DNA of 64,000 bases from Nitrospira sp. (GTDB lineage Bacteria; Nitrospirota; Nitrospiria; Nitrospirales; Nitrospiraceae). Below, in pieces: positions 55,826 through 63,297 of the stretch. The notes below the pieces were generated by a model. The model was not told the DNA's origin. It made no database searches and was given only the letters and a program-made list of their open reading frames with translations. The stretch lies in contig JALDRG010000002.1 in NCBI GenBank assembly GCA_031315995.1, positions 372,001 through 436,000 on the forward strand. Reading direction: 5' to 3'. The translations under genes were made by a program, and so were the position numbers. The stretch's first letter is position 1, and the number at the start of each line of letters is the position of its first letter.

Positions 55826-56692
55826 ATGTTCTTCTCGAAATGGTTGCCTCGTCTCTGTGTCCTCGCTTCTCTCCTATTTCCTTCCTTGTCTGCCTCCGCA
55901 CAGCAGCCTCGTCCAGCCGATGAGATTACGCATCTCGCCGAGGATGTGTACCTGTACCGGCATCAGTCACATCAAGCCATCTTCATCGTGACGTCGAACG
56001 GGGTGATCGTCACCGATCCGATCAGTTCAGATGCGGCGACATGGCTTAAGGCCAAGATTGCCACAGTCACCGATCAACCGGTGCGATATGTGATCTATAG
56101 CCACCACCATAACGACCACATCACCGGAGGCAGCGTCTTCGCCGATACGGCGCGCTTTGTGAGTCACGCTGCCGCGCGGCCCAAAATCCTGCAGGCCGCA
56201 GATCCCACCACCCCGGTTCCCGATCTCACCTTCACCGACCGGATGACGATCGATCTTGGAGACAAACATGTCGAGTTGATTTATACCGGCAGAAACCACT
56301 CAGACAACAGTCTGGTACTGTGGATCCCGCAGAACAGTCTGCTCTTCGCCGTCGATTTCATTCCCGTCGAGACGGTAGCGTACCGAGCGCTGCCGGATAG
56401 CTACCCAGACGAATGGATCGAATCACTGAAGCAGGTCGAACGGTTAGACTTCGATATCCTCGTGCCGGGCCATGGAAAAGTCGGCACGAAAGAACATGTG
56501 CGGCTGTTTCGCGAATACCTCGAAGCGTTGCGAGCTGCCGTACGCGAACAGATTCAAAACGGCTCGAGCCTGGAAGAGGCCAAGACGCGCATCCGCCTGC
56601 CTCAGTATGAACAATGGTACGGTTACGCAGACTGGTTTACCGAGAACGTGGACGGCATGTATCGATACCTCTCGCAGCAGCAGCGGCAATAG
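55826..56692 (+). CDS. Exported metallo-beta-lactamase-fold hydrolase (288 aa)
   Basis: Signal peptide (LCVLASLLFPSLSASA). The zinc signature IYSHHHNDHITGG (about residues 91-103) is followed by HAAARPK, GRNHSDNSLVLW, FAVDFIP and VPGHGKVG, all metal sites of the fold. Closest by eye to the periplasmic subgroup annotated as MBL-fold hydrolases with an unassigned substrate (near the quinoprotein-relay proteins), not to clinical beta-lactamases. Chance of beta-lactamase activity cannot be judged. 218 bases separate it from the SGNH gene. Confidence 0.85.
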   Translation: MFFSKWLPRLCVLASLLFPSLSASAQQPRPADEITHLAEDVYLYRHQSHQAIFIVTSNGVIVTDPISSDAATWLKAKIATVTDQPVRYVIYSHHHNDHITGGSVFADTARFVSHAAARPKILQAADPTTPVPDLTFTDRMTIDLGDKHVELIYTGRNHSDNSLVLWIPQNSLLFAVDFIPVETVAYRALPDSYPDEWIESLKQVERLDFDILVPGHGKVGTKEHVRLFREYLEALRAAVREQIQNGSSLEEAKTRIRLPQYEQWYGYADWFTENVDGMYRYLSQQQRQ

Positions 56693-56719
56693 TTCCGCAC
56701 CCTGCTTAGGCATGAAGCC

Positions 56720-57079
56720 TCACTCACACCCATTTCTCCGCCCACTGGTCACGATCCCTTCTTTGTCCGCAAAAAAAATAAGCTGGCAATCCACGCCGCC
56801 ATAGAGCGGCAGCGTGTTGTACTCATCGGCCTGGCCCGGCAGGCGGTCGATGGTCATATCCCACACCATTTCGACCGTACCGTCCTCCGCTTCCTTCGGA
56901 TGCAGATTCGGCGGGCCAAGTTCCAAATAGAGATCTTCCTTGTGCTTCCCGATCCACCGTGTGACGACATCGTCCCACGTTTGATAGATCCCCGTCACGC
57001 CAGGATCGGACCCGGTCTTGCAGGCGGGTATCGCAAAGAGCACCACGATGAGTGCGAGGGCGGAGAGAGATGCCGTCAT
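56720..57079 (-). CDS. Small lipoprotein (119 aa), unknown
   Basis: GGAGGG lies seven bases before the ATG at 57079. Signal peptide (SALALIVVLFAIPAC) with lipobox. The mature part has VTRWIGKHKEDLYLELGPPNLHP and VEMVWDMTIDRLPG, resembling BamE/SmpA-like lipoproteins in length and in the G-x-P pattern, but I cannot assign it. It is the last gene of a minus-strand group after ybgC and the 37 aa gene. Confidence 0.65.
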   Translation of the reverse strand: MTASLSALALIVVLFAIPACKTGSDPGVTGIYQTWDDVVTRWIGKHKEDLYLELGPPNLHPKEAEDGTVEMVWDMTIDRLPGQADEYNTLPLYGGVDCQLIFFADKEGIVTSGRRNGCE

Positions 57080-57143
57080 AGAACGACCCTCCAGACTAAG
57101 CCGGACCGCGGAAGGGAACAGACCGAGACCGGCCATGCCAGCG

Positions 57144-57257
57144 CTACGGTTTTTTCTTTTTCTTGTCGGAGGGATTATCGGAGAAGAGCAACCACGCCAG
57201 CACGACGAAACCGATCGCCACGCCAGTCACTGCCAACCATGTGCCGAGTTTGTCCAT
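57144..57257 (-). CDS. 37-residue membrane protein translationally coupled to ybgC
   Basis: The minus strand encodes MDKLGTWLAVTGVAIGFVVL then AWLLFSDNPSDKKKKKP, a single hydrophobic segment with a lysine tail, facing the cytosol by the positive-inside rule. Its ATG overlaps the ybgC stop (TAATG), and GAGGAG lies just upstream inside the ybgC tail. The gene is short but the composition is clean, so I consider it real. Confidence 0.7.
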   Translation of the reverse strand: MDKLGTWLAVTGVAIGFVVLAWLLFSDNPSDKKKKKP

Positions 57258-57658
57258 TAACTCCTCGTCTGTGGAGGTCCTTGTAACGCCGCCAGGATAA
57301 ATTTGTCGAGCCGCTTCACTTTCAAGCGGTCATCCACGGTCACGAGCTTGGCCGACCCTTCGACCACGAGACGCCCGCTCGTCTGTTCCCGCATGACATG
57401 GGCGACGGTGAAAGAGGCTTGGCTCACGACCGGCAACGTTGTCTCAATGATCAGGGTCTCACCATAACGACTCGGCGATCGATAGTCGAGCTCCGCATGC
57501 ACGACCATGAACTGCGTCCCGCTGTCGCGCAACTCGGCGACCGACAGGCCCCGTTCTTCGAGATACTGGGTTCTCGCGCGCTCGAAGTATTTGAGATAGT
57601 TTGCATAATACACCACGCCGCCGCAGTCGGTATCTTCGTAGTAGATTCTCACTTCCAT
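57257..57658 (-). CDS. ybgC: Acyl-CoA thioesterase YbgC
   Basis: 133 aa single hot-dog domain. YYEDTDCGGVVYYANYLKYFERARTQ is the family signature (catalytic Asp in DTDCGGVVYY) and YRSPSRYGETLIIET the hot-dog strand. In many bacteria ybgC heads the tol-pal operon; here tol-pal genes are absent. It removes CoA from short acyl chains, possibly in phospholipid turnover. Followed by two small membrane-associated genes. Confidence 0.9.
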   Translation of the reverse strand: MEVRIYYEDTDCGGVVYYANYLKYFERARTQYLEERGLSVAELRDSGTQFMVVHAELDYRSPSRYGETLIIETTLPVVSQASFTVAHVMREQTSGRLVVEGSAKLVTVDDRLKVKRLDKFILAALQGPPQTRS

Positions 57659-57688
57659 AGGAGCGGATGGCGTGTGGCGTGAACAAGA

Positions 57689-58190
57689 GCTTATGGCGAA
57701 TAGCTAATGGCTTATAGCAGGAGCCGCTTTCTTTACTCCAGCGCGTTCCGGAAGGCGTTGATGCTCTTTGCCAACTTCTGGCCTTCATCATACAAGGCCT
57801 TGTGTTCATGGTCGGCGATATTGCCTGCTCCGCGGCGAGACAGGACGCAGCCACGACTTCGACCGTCGAACCTAGGCAATTTCCAAATGATAGTCAAAAG
57901 CCTTTTTCGAGCTCTTGGCCGAACCTTCAGCAATGTTGAGGCAGATAGAATTCACGGCTCTGTTCATCTGCGATCTCAATCCATAGTCCTCGTGGCGAGG
58001 GAACCTCGCCGTCGCTAGATATACTTTCGAAGCGTAGTTTTTTGCCTTCTTCCAAATATTGAGCGTTTCAAACCTGAATGACACTTCTTGCTTTACACCT
58101 CTCGATCGCAGTCAGCAACGCTTCAGCGCAGTTATCCTTTGCCTCAACGGTCCCAATCTCCCTCTCAGCCATAGGCTATACGCCATAAGC
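57689..58190. repeat. Inverted repeats flanking the four-helix-bundle pseudogene
   Basis: The 24-base arms at 57689-57712 and 58167-58190 are inverted copies with 21 of 24 matches (AGCCAT..GCTAT.CGCCATAAGC). They bracket the frameshifted gene exactly, 20 bases beyond its stop and 82 before its start. Such symmetric flanks suggest a mobile or foldback unit. Confidence 0.6.
57733..58084 (-). pseudogene. Four-helix-bundle (23S rRNA IVS-type/S23) protein, two frameshifts
   Basis: Reading across frames gives a continuous match to this family: FRFETLNIWKKAKNYASKVY, then FPRHEDYGLRSQMNRA and NSICLNIAEGSAKSSKKAFDYHLEIA in the first frame; LGSTVEVVAASCLAAEQ in the next; and GNIADHEHKALYDEGQKLAK in the third. 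Two single-base losses (near 57876 and 57830) would explain it. Not in the expected rRNA context, so a free-standing member, now inactivated or mis-sequenced. Confidence 0.75.
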
Positions 58191-58200
58191 CATCAGCTCT

Positions 58201-59457
58201 TTAGAGCTTCAAAGTCGGAAACTTCGGCAGCGAGGACTCGCTCACGCCGTTGAGTTTCATCACCACGTCGGACAGCTGCTGCACCCGCTCGGACTTGATC
58301 GCCTCAAACCCGTGGCCCAACACGGCATGATCGGCGGCATCGAAGAGCGGTTTCATCTTGGGCCAATCGCGAAGGAAGGCCTGCCCCATCTGATCGCCGA
58401 AGCCGGCTAATGCCCGGAATTGACTCTGCAACGGCAGCTTATACTTCCCATCCACGTCATCCAGGTAACAGGTGCGGCAGGTGTCGCGCAGCGCTTCGGG
58501 GAGTTGCTCCGGCTGCACGTCCCAGGTCTTGATCTTGTGCTGCTTGAACAATTGCCGCTGGGCACAAGCCTCCATCGCGCGCACGAGCGTCACCATGGCC
58601 CGCTCATAATCATGGTCTACATGGGCGCGACGATGGGCATGCGCCAACAAATCCAGCACGACACCGTCTTTCACCTCAGCGGGATCCAGCACCAGCTTTT
58701 CCAAAAATCCGGTATTGGCTTTGATGAACGGCAGGAGCGCTTTCAACCCTGGCGGCCCACCCCAGACTGACGCCATGTCGAGCGCTTTCAGCGAGGTCTT
58801 GAGTTTCTCCCAGGCCTGGCGATAGTGAAACTGCTCCCATAACCCATAGCCCGTCGCCAGTTCGCCCAAGGCACGGTGGAGAGGCTTCTGCCCCCCGCTG
58901 ACACGAGCCTCCAATGTGTGAAACAGAGTGGCGGCAGCCTTGAACGATCCATGGTTAAACGCATCACTGGCCTCACGGCGCACGACGACCGCCGACTCGT
59001 CCCAGGGATTGCCTTGGAGCCACTGCTTGGTACGCTCGCCGATGGCGATCGTCTCACCCTCTTCGCGCCCCGTCGCATCAACCAGGCTGATTACCCGAGA
59101 GGTCCATGGTTGACTCACCATCGCCAACGCCGCCGCCATGGCGGGGGTGGCTCCGGTCAAATCCACCACCACGTCACCCACCTGCACCGACCAATTTCGA
59201 AAAAGATCATGAATCGTTCGTGACAAGGCCTGATGGCAGGCCATGACGTCGGACGGATCGGGCGTGATCACCCAATCCCAGCGCTTCGGCATCTGCTGCA
59301 CGAGCGGCTGCACCGCCTCCTCGACCTGCGCTTTCGCCGCTTCCGGCACAAAAAAGCAGAGCAATTCCGGTTGCAGCCGGTTGATGACATAGGCGGCGAG
59401 CGTCGGCGCGTCGGTGAACGCCAGGATGAGTGCTTTGACCGGGGTATCCGCAGGCAT
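58201..59457 (-). CDS. CARF-domain protein of the CRISPR-associated TIGR02710 type (418 aa)
   Basis: N-terminal CARF-like domain (about residues 1-150): KALILAFTDAPTLAAYVI, VVDLTGATPAMAAALAMV (the DxTGGT-like ring-nucleotide loop, here DLTGATP) and ISLVDATG. The C-terminal part has GVVLDLLAHAHRRAHVDHDY followed by ERAMVTLVRAMEACAQRQLF, the hallmark helix of TIGR02710/PF09670. It may respond to cyclic oligoadenylate. No cas gene, repeat array or other CARF gene lies in the window. Output function unknown; the final HAVLGHGF region could be a degenerate nuclease site. Confidence 0.7.
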   Translation of the reverse strand: MPADTPVKALILAFTDAPTLAAYVINRLQPELLCFFVPEAAKAQVEEAVQPLVQQMPKRWDWVITPDPSDVMACHQALSRTIHDLFRNWSVQVGDVVVDLTGATPAMAAALAMVSQPWTSRVISLVDATGREEGETIAIGERTKQWLQGNPWDESAVVVRREASDAFNHGSFKAAATLFHTLEARVSGGQKPLHRALGELATGYGLWEQFHYRQAWEKLKTSLKALDMASVWGGPPGLKALLPFIKANTGFLEKLVLDPAEVKDGVVLDLLAHAHRRAHVDHDYERAMVTLVRAMEACAQRQLFKQHKIKTWDVQPEQLPEALRDTCRTCYLDDVDGKYKLPLQSQFRALAGFGDQMGQAFLRDWPKMKPLFDAADHAVLGHGFEAIKSERVQQLSDVVMKLNGVSESSLPKFPTLKL

Positions 59458-59599
59458 AACGGCGGACTATACCACTGCACTCCGGCCGCTTCAACGAACC
59501 ACGGTTTGCGCACGATCCTTGACGGTCCTGAAAAAGACGCATAGACTTCCGCGTGAATTCCAATGCGACCCGACGGGGCGTGGCGGCTGAGGAGAGACG

Positions 59600-60034
59600 A
59601 TGACCTGGTGGCTCTGGGCATTTCTGGGATTGATCCTGCTGGGCGTCGAGATCACCACGCCCGGCGGCTTCTACATCCTCTTCTTCGGCCTCTCAGCCCT
59701 GGTGGTGGCCGCCCTCGCAGGCTTCGAACTGGTTGGCTCCGAGTGGATCCAGTGGTTGCTGTTCTCGGTCATGTCCGTGGCCTCGCTCTTCATCTTCCGT
59801 GGTCCGCTGCTGAGCATGATCAAGTCGCACGAGACCGTCGGCCCACCCATCGATACGATGGTCGGCGAGATCGCCATCCCGATGGAAAATTTGGCGCCGG
59901 GCAGCACGGGCAAGGCCGAGTGTCGCGGGACGGCATGGACCGCCCACAACCCCGGCCCGACCGGTCTCCTCAAGGGACAACGCAGTCTCGTCGAGCGGGT
60001 CGAGGGCCTCGCCCTCTGGCTCAAATCAGAATAG
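59600..60034 (+). CDS. NfeD family membrane protein (144 aa)
   Basis: GGAG lies before the ATG. Three to four hydrophobic segments (WWLWAFLGLILLGVEI, FYILFFGLSALVVAALAGF, WIQWLLFSVMSVASLFIF) then a cytosolic OB domain (ENLAPGSTGKAECRGTAWTA, VERVEGLALWLK). NfeD partners SPFH proteins, and the SPFH gene follows 33 bases downstream. Probably organises membrane microdomains or assists FtsH/protease quality control. Confidence 0.88.
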   Translation: MTWWLWAFLGLILLGVEITTPGGFYILFFGLSALVVAALAGFELVGSEWIQWLLFSVMSVASLFIFRGPLLSMIKSHETVGPPIDTMVGEIAIPMENLAPGSTGKAECRGTAWTAHNPGPTGLLKGQRSLVERVEGLALWLKSE

Positions 60035-60067
60035 CGTGAGGGAGTATTTCTTATGGAGGAGACAGGT

Positions 60068-61006
60068 ATGTCCGGCGGCTTGATGGTCATGATCTTCCTC
60101 GCGTTCCTGGTGGTGCTGGTCATTGCCAAGACCGCCCGCATCGTGCCCCAGCAAAGCGCCTACGTGGTCGAACGGCTAGGCCGCTACTCGCGGACCCTCG
60201 GCGCGGGGTTCCACATCCTGATTCCCTTCATCGACGCCATCCAATACAAACATTCCCTCAAGGAAACCGCCATCGACATCCCGGAACAGGTCTGTATCAC
60301 GCGGGACAACGTGCAGGTCGGAGTGGACGGCATTCTGTACCTCAAGGTGCTCGACGCCCAGCGCGCCTCCTACGGCATCAGCGACCACCGCTTCGCCATT
60401 TCCCAGCTCGCCCAGACCGCCCTGCGCAGTGAGATCGGCAAGATCGATCTCGACAAGAGTTTCGAAGAACGCACCAACATCAATGCCCAGGTCGTCAACG
60501 AACTCGACAAGGCCTCGGAGCCTTGGGGCGTCAAGGTGCTCCGATATGAGATCAAGAACATCACGCCGCCCAAGGACGTGCTCAATGCGATGGAAAAGCA
60601 GATGCGCGCGGAACGGGAAAAACGCGCGGTGATCTTGAATTCCGAAGGCGAACGGGATGCCGCCATCAACGAGGCGGAAGGCAAGAAGCAGCAGGTGATC
60701 AAGGCCTCGGAAGCCAGGAAGCAACAGCAGATCAACGAAGCGGAAGGCGCGGCGGCCGCCATCACGGCGATTGCCACCGCTACCGCCGAAGGCCTGCGCA
60801 GGGTCGCTGAATCCACTCAGATTCCCGGCGGCTATGAGGCGATCCAGCTGCGCGTCGCCGAACAGTACATCGGCCAGTTCGGTGAGCTGGCCAAGACCAG
60901 CAACACCCTCGTGCTGCCGGCCAATGTCGCCGACGTGGGCTCCATGCTGGCGCTGGCCATGAACATGATCACGAAACGGTCTTCGCCCACGCCGCCGGGA
61001 AAGTAA
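60068..61006 (+). CDS. SPFH/Band 7 (stomatin, QmcA-like) protein (312 aa)
   Basis: ATG 60068 is preferred because GGAGGAG (60055-60061) lies six bases upstream; the ATG at 60053 overlaps that box. One N-terminal membrane segment (LMVMIFLAFLVVLVIAKTA), then the Band 7 domain (RIVPQQSAYVVERLGRYSR, GVKVLRYEIKNITPP) and an alanine- and glutamate-rich coiled coil (KQQVIKASEARKQQQINEAE). Works with NfeD, encoded directly upstream. Confidence 0.92.
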   Translation: MSGGLMVMIFLAFLVVLVIAKTARIVPQQSAYVVERLGRYSRTLGAGFHILIPFIDAIQYKHSLKETAIDIPEQVCITRDNVQVGVDGILYLKVLDAQRASYGISDHRFAISQLAQTALRSEIGKIDLDKSFEERTNINAQVVNELDKASEPWGVKVLRYEIKNITPPKDVLNAMEKQMRAEREKRAVILNSEGERDAAINEAEGKKQQVIKASEARKQQQINEAEGAAAAITAIATATAEGLRRVAESTQIPGGYEAIQLRVAEQYIGQFGELAKTSNTLVLPANVADVGSMLALAMNMITKRSSPTPPGK

Positions 61007-61023
61007 GAGCCGTCTGCTGTCGT

Positions 61024-61052
61024 TTGACAGTGCGTCGGGGCTTCCCTACAAT
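61024..61052 (+). promoter_or_regulatory. Strong sigma-70-type promoter of gmhA, leaderless
   Basis: TTGACA (61024-61029), 17 bases, TACAAT (61047-61052). The gmhA ATG is at 61061, eight bases after the -10, so transcription would begin at or within one to three bases of the start codon. No Shine-Dalgarno lies before the ATG. Confidence 0.65.
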
Positions 61053-61060
61053 TCCGGACG

Positions 61061-61639
61061 ATGAAAGAACTTGCCATCAAGGCCTTCGACGACAGCGCCG
61101 AGATCAAGCGGCGCTTCGCGCGGGAGCATGCCGACAGGATCGTGCAGGTCGCGCAACTCCTGGGCCGCGCCTTTCGCGCCGGACACAAAGTCTTGCTCTT
61201 CGGCAACGGCGGGAGCGCCACCGATGCCGCGCACATCGCCGCCGAGTTTGTCGGCCGGTACAAGCGTGAACGCGCCCCGTTGCCGGCCATTGCCCTCGCC
61301 ACCGACATCGCGGCCATTACCTGCATCGCCAACGACTATGGGTTTGAGGAGCTCTTCGCCCGCCAGATGCGCGCGCACGGGCAGCAGGGCGACGTCGCAA
61401 TCGCGATCAGCACCAGCGGCAACTCCCCCAATGTTTTGAAAGGTGTCGAGGCAGCCACATCCATGGGCCTCACCACGATCGCCTGGACCGGCGGATCGGG
61501 CGGCAAGCTGGCCGGCATGGTCGAGTATGCCTTCGTCGTGCCCTCCACGCTGACTGCCCGTATTCAGGAAAGTCACATCACATTGGGCCATGTGCTCTGC
61601 GAGCTCATTGAGGATCACGTTCTTGCCAACCAGGCGTAA
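61061..61639 (+). CDS. gmhA: Phosphoheptose isomerase
   Basis: Isomerises sedoheptulose-7-phosphate to D-glycero-D-manno-heptose-7-phosphate, the first step of LPS core heptose synthesis. 192 aa SIS protein: LLFGNGGSATDAAHIAAEFVG, STSGNSPNVLKGVEAA, GLTTIAWTGGSGGKLAG and HITLGHVLCELIE (zinc-binding His). Fits GmhA rather than other SIS proteins. The next gene overlaps it by 50 bases, so the two are coupled. Confidence 0.93.
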   Translation: MKELAIKAFDDSAEIKRRFAREHADRIVQVAQLLGRAFRAGHKVLLFGNGGSATDAAHIAAEFVGRYKRERAPLPAIALATDIAAITCIANDYGFEELFARQMRAHGQQGDVAIAISTSGNSPNVLKGVEAATSMGLTTIAWTGGSGGKLAGMVEYAFVVPSTLTARIQESHITLGHVLCELIEDHVLANQA

Positions 61640-62621
61640 GCGTCCCACTGCAGCATCCGCGCCCCCAGCGATCATTCCGCCGATCGATGCCTCGCGCCTG
61701 AAGACCTATCCGCTCCAACGGCGTCATAGCAAGGTCCAGGTCTCGAACTTTGCCAAGATCTGGACACGTGGTGGATCGTTCGCACGTTTTCTGAACTCGC
61801 TCCCCGATATCCTGGCCGTCAAAACGTTGCGAGAGGTGGCGCAGGCTATTGCCAAGGCTCATCGCAACGACCGACCGGTGATCGTCGGCATGGGCGCCCA
61901 TGTCGTGAAAGTGGGGCTGGGCCCGCTCCTCGTAGATCTCATGCAACGGGGCATCGTCACCGCGCTCGCCATGAACGGCGCCGTCATCATCCATGACTTC
62001 GAACTGGCGTTCATGGGACACACCTCCGAAGAGGTGGACGCGGAGATCGACTCCGGTCGATTCGGCATGGCAGAGGAAACCGGCCGCATGCTGAATGAGG
62101 CGATCACCCTTGGCATGAAGGAAGGCCAGGGCCTCGGGGAATCGCTCGGCTGTTACATCCATCGACGCAAGCAGCAGTTTCCTCATCGCGCCACAAGCCT
62201 GCTGGCCACCGGCTTCCGGCTGGGTCTCCCCGTCACCGTGCACGTGGCCGTTGGAACCGACATCATCCATATGCATCCCTCCGCCGACGGCGCCGCGATC
62301 GGGGCAGGCTCGCTGCTCGATTTTCGTCGGCTGGCAGCGGTGGTCTCCGGGATGGAAGGCGGGGTGTATCTCAATCTGGGGTCCGCCGTGATTTTGCCCG
62401 AAGTGTTTTTGAAAGCCGTCTCGCTCGGGCGGAACCTCGGGCATCCGTTGACGAACATTACGACGGTGAACATGGATTTCCTCACGCACTATCGTCCCAT
62501 GACGAACGTTGTGCGCCGCCCCACCCAGAAGGGCGGCAAGGGATACGCATTGACCGGCCATCACGAGATCATGGTTCCGCTGCTGGCCGCCGCGGTCATT
62601 GAAGAATTGTCCGGCCGCTGA
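61590..62621 (+). CDS. Deoxyhypusine-synthase-like conserved protein
   Basis: About 343 aa if the ATG at 61590 is used (50 bases inside gmhA). No better ATG exists before the conserved core; a TTG further in is possible. VIVGMGAHVVKVGLGP, AVIIHDFELAFMGHTSEEVD, GRFGMAEETGRMLNEA and VAVGTDIIHMHPSADG resemble the bacterial deoxyhypusine-synthase-related family by eye. The eukaryotic catalytic Lys loop is not obvious, so that reaction is doubtful. Linked to gmhA, a role in the same envelope-sugar context is conceivable. Confidence 0.6.
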   Translation: MCSASSLRITFLPTRRKRPTAASAPPAIIPPIDASRLKTYPLQRRHSKVQVSNFAKIWTRGGSFARFLNSLPDILAVKTLREVAQAIAKAHRNDRPVIVGMGAHVVKVGLGPLLVDLMQRGIVTALAMNGAVIIHDFELAFMGHTSEEVDAEIDSGRFGMAEETGRMLNEAITLGMKEGQGLGESLGCYIHRRKQQFPHRATSLLATGFRLGLPVTVHVAVGTDIIHMHPSADGAAIGAGSLLDFRRLAAVVSGMEGGVYLNLGSAVILPEVFLKAVSLGRNLGHPLTNITTVNMDFLTHYRPMTNVVRRPTQKGGKGYALTGHHEIMVPLLAAAVIEELSGR

Positions 62622-62668
62622 ATCGGACCGCTTGAGTCGTCCACGAACCATCGCTTTCAGGATCACCT

Positions 62669-63289
62669 GTGAGTACCATGGCGCCCTCTCCTGAACCATT
62701 GCTCACCATCTGGGCCGATCTCAACGACCGCTACTTTCGCGGCGGCTTACCACTGATTCCCATCGAATGGAGCCGCCGGCTGACTTCCTCAGCCGGGATG
62801 TTTGTGTGCCGGATCGGACCAAGACAGCTGCTCGCGCGCAGCACCGAGGATCCGACCCGACGACGATGCATCAGGCTGTCGTCGGTCCTCCTTCAAAAGA
62901 ACAACCCCGAGGAGAGCCACGACACCGTCATGACCCTGGCGCACGAAATGATTCACCAATGGCAATACGATATTCTGAAGCGTCGCCCGAACCATGGGGC
63001 CGACTTTCGTCGCATGATGGCCGAGATGAATCGGGACGGCCTGGGTATCACGATCTATCACTCGCTGGGCAGCGCAGTGGCCGCGTTGGCCCAGTATGCC
63101 TGGCGTTGCCAGCACTGTGGCCGCATGTACCAACGACAACGCCGGACCATTCAACCGCGACGCCATCGCTGTGGATCCTGCCGGGGGCCGCTCCGCGAGC
63201 TACCTGCCGTGGTACCCGCCTCCACTGCAGACCCGGCCCACAAATTTTTCGCAGATCCTCAGCTCGGCTTTCCCTTCACCACCGTGTAG
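62669..63289 (+). CDS. SprT-like zinc metallopeptidase domain protein (206 aa)
   Basis: GTG start. The SprT-like core has WADLNDRYFRGGLP, MTLAHEMIHQWQYD (HExxH zinc box) and PNHGADFRRMM with the third ligand His. The C-terminal zinc ribbon (WRCQHCGRMYQR, HRCGSCRGPL) is typical of Spartan/SprT proteins. Activity on DNA-protein crosslinks is known for eukaryotic Spartan; bacterial roles are unclear. The dinB gene starts nine bases after its stop, a plausible DNA-damage link. Confidence 0.85.
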   Translation: MSTMAPSPEPLLTIWADLNDRYFRGGLPLIPIEWSRRLTSSAGMFVCRIGPRQLLARSTEDPTRRRCIRLSSVLLQKNNPEESHDTVMTLAHEMIHQWQYDILKRRPNHGADFRRMMAEMNRDGLGITIYHSLGSAVAALAQYAWRCQHCGRMYQRQRRTIQPRRHRCGSCRGPLRELPAVVPASTADPAHKFFADPQLGFPFTTV

Positions 63290-63297
63290 GACCATCG

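Noticed and set aside
55826-56692. Clinical-type metallo-beta-lactamase
   Set aside because: Zinc motif is generic to the fold; flanking motifs fit the broad exported MBL-fold hydrolases rather than B1-B3 enzymes.
57689-58190. Possible CRISPR-like element next to the CARF gene
   Set aside because: Only one pair of inverted arms is present; no direct repeats with regular spacers were seen anywhere in the window.
61590-62621. True deoxyhypusine synthase
   Set aside because: The expected catalytic Lys loop is not visible and bacteria mostly lack the eIF5A target; only family resemblance is claimed.
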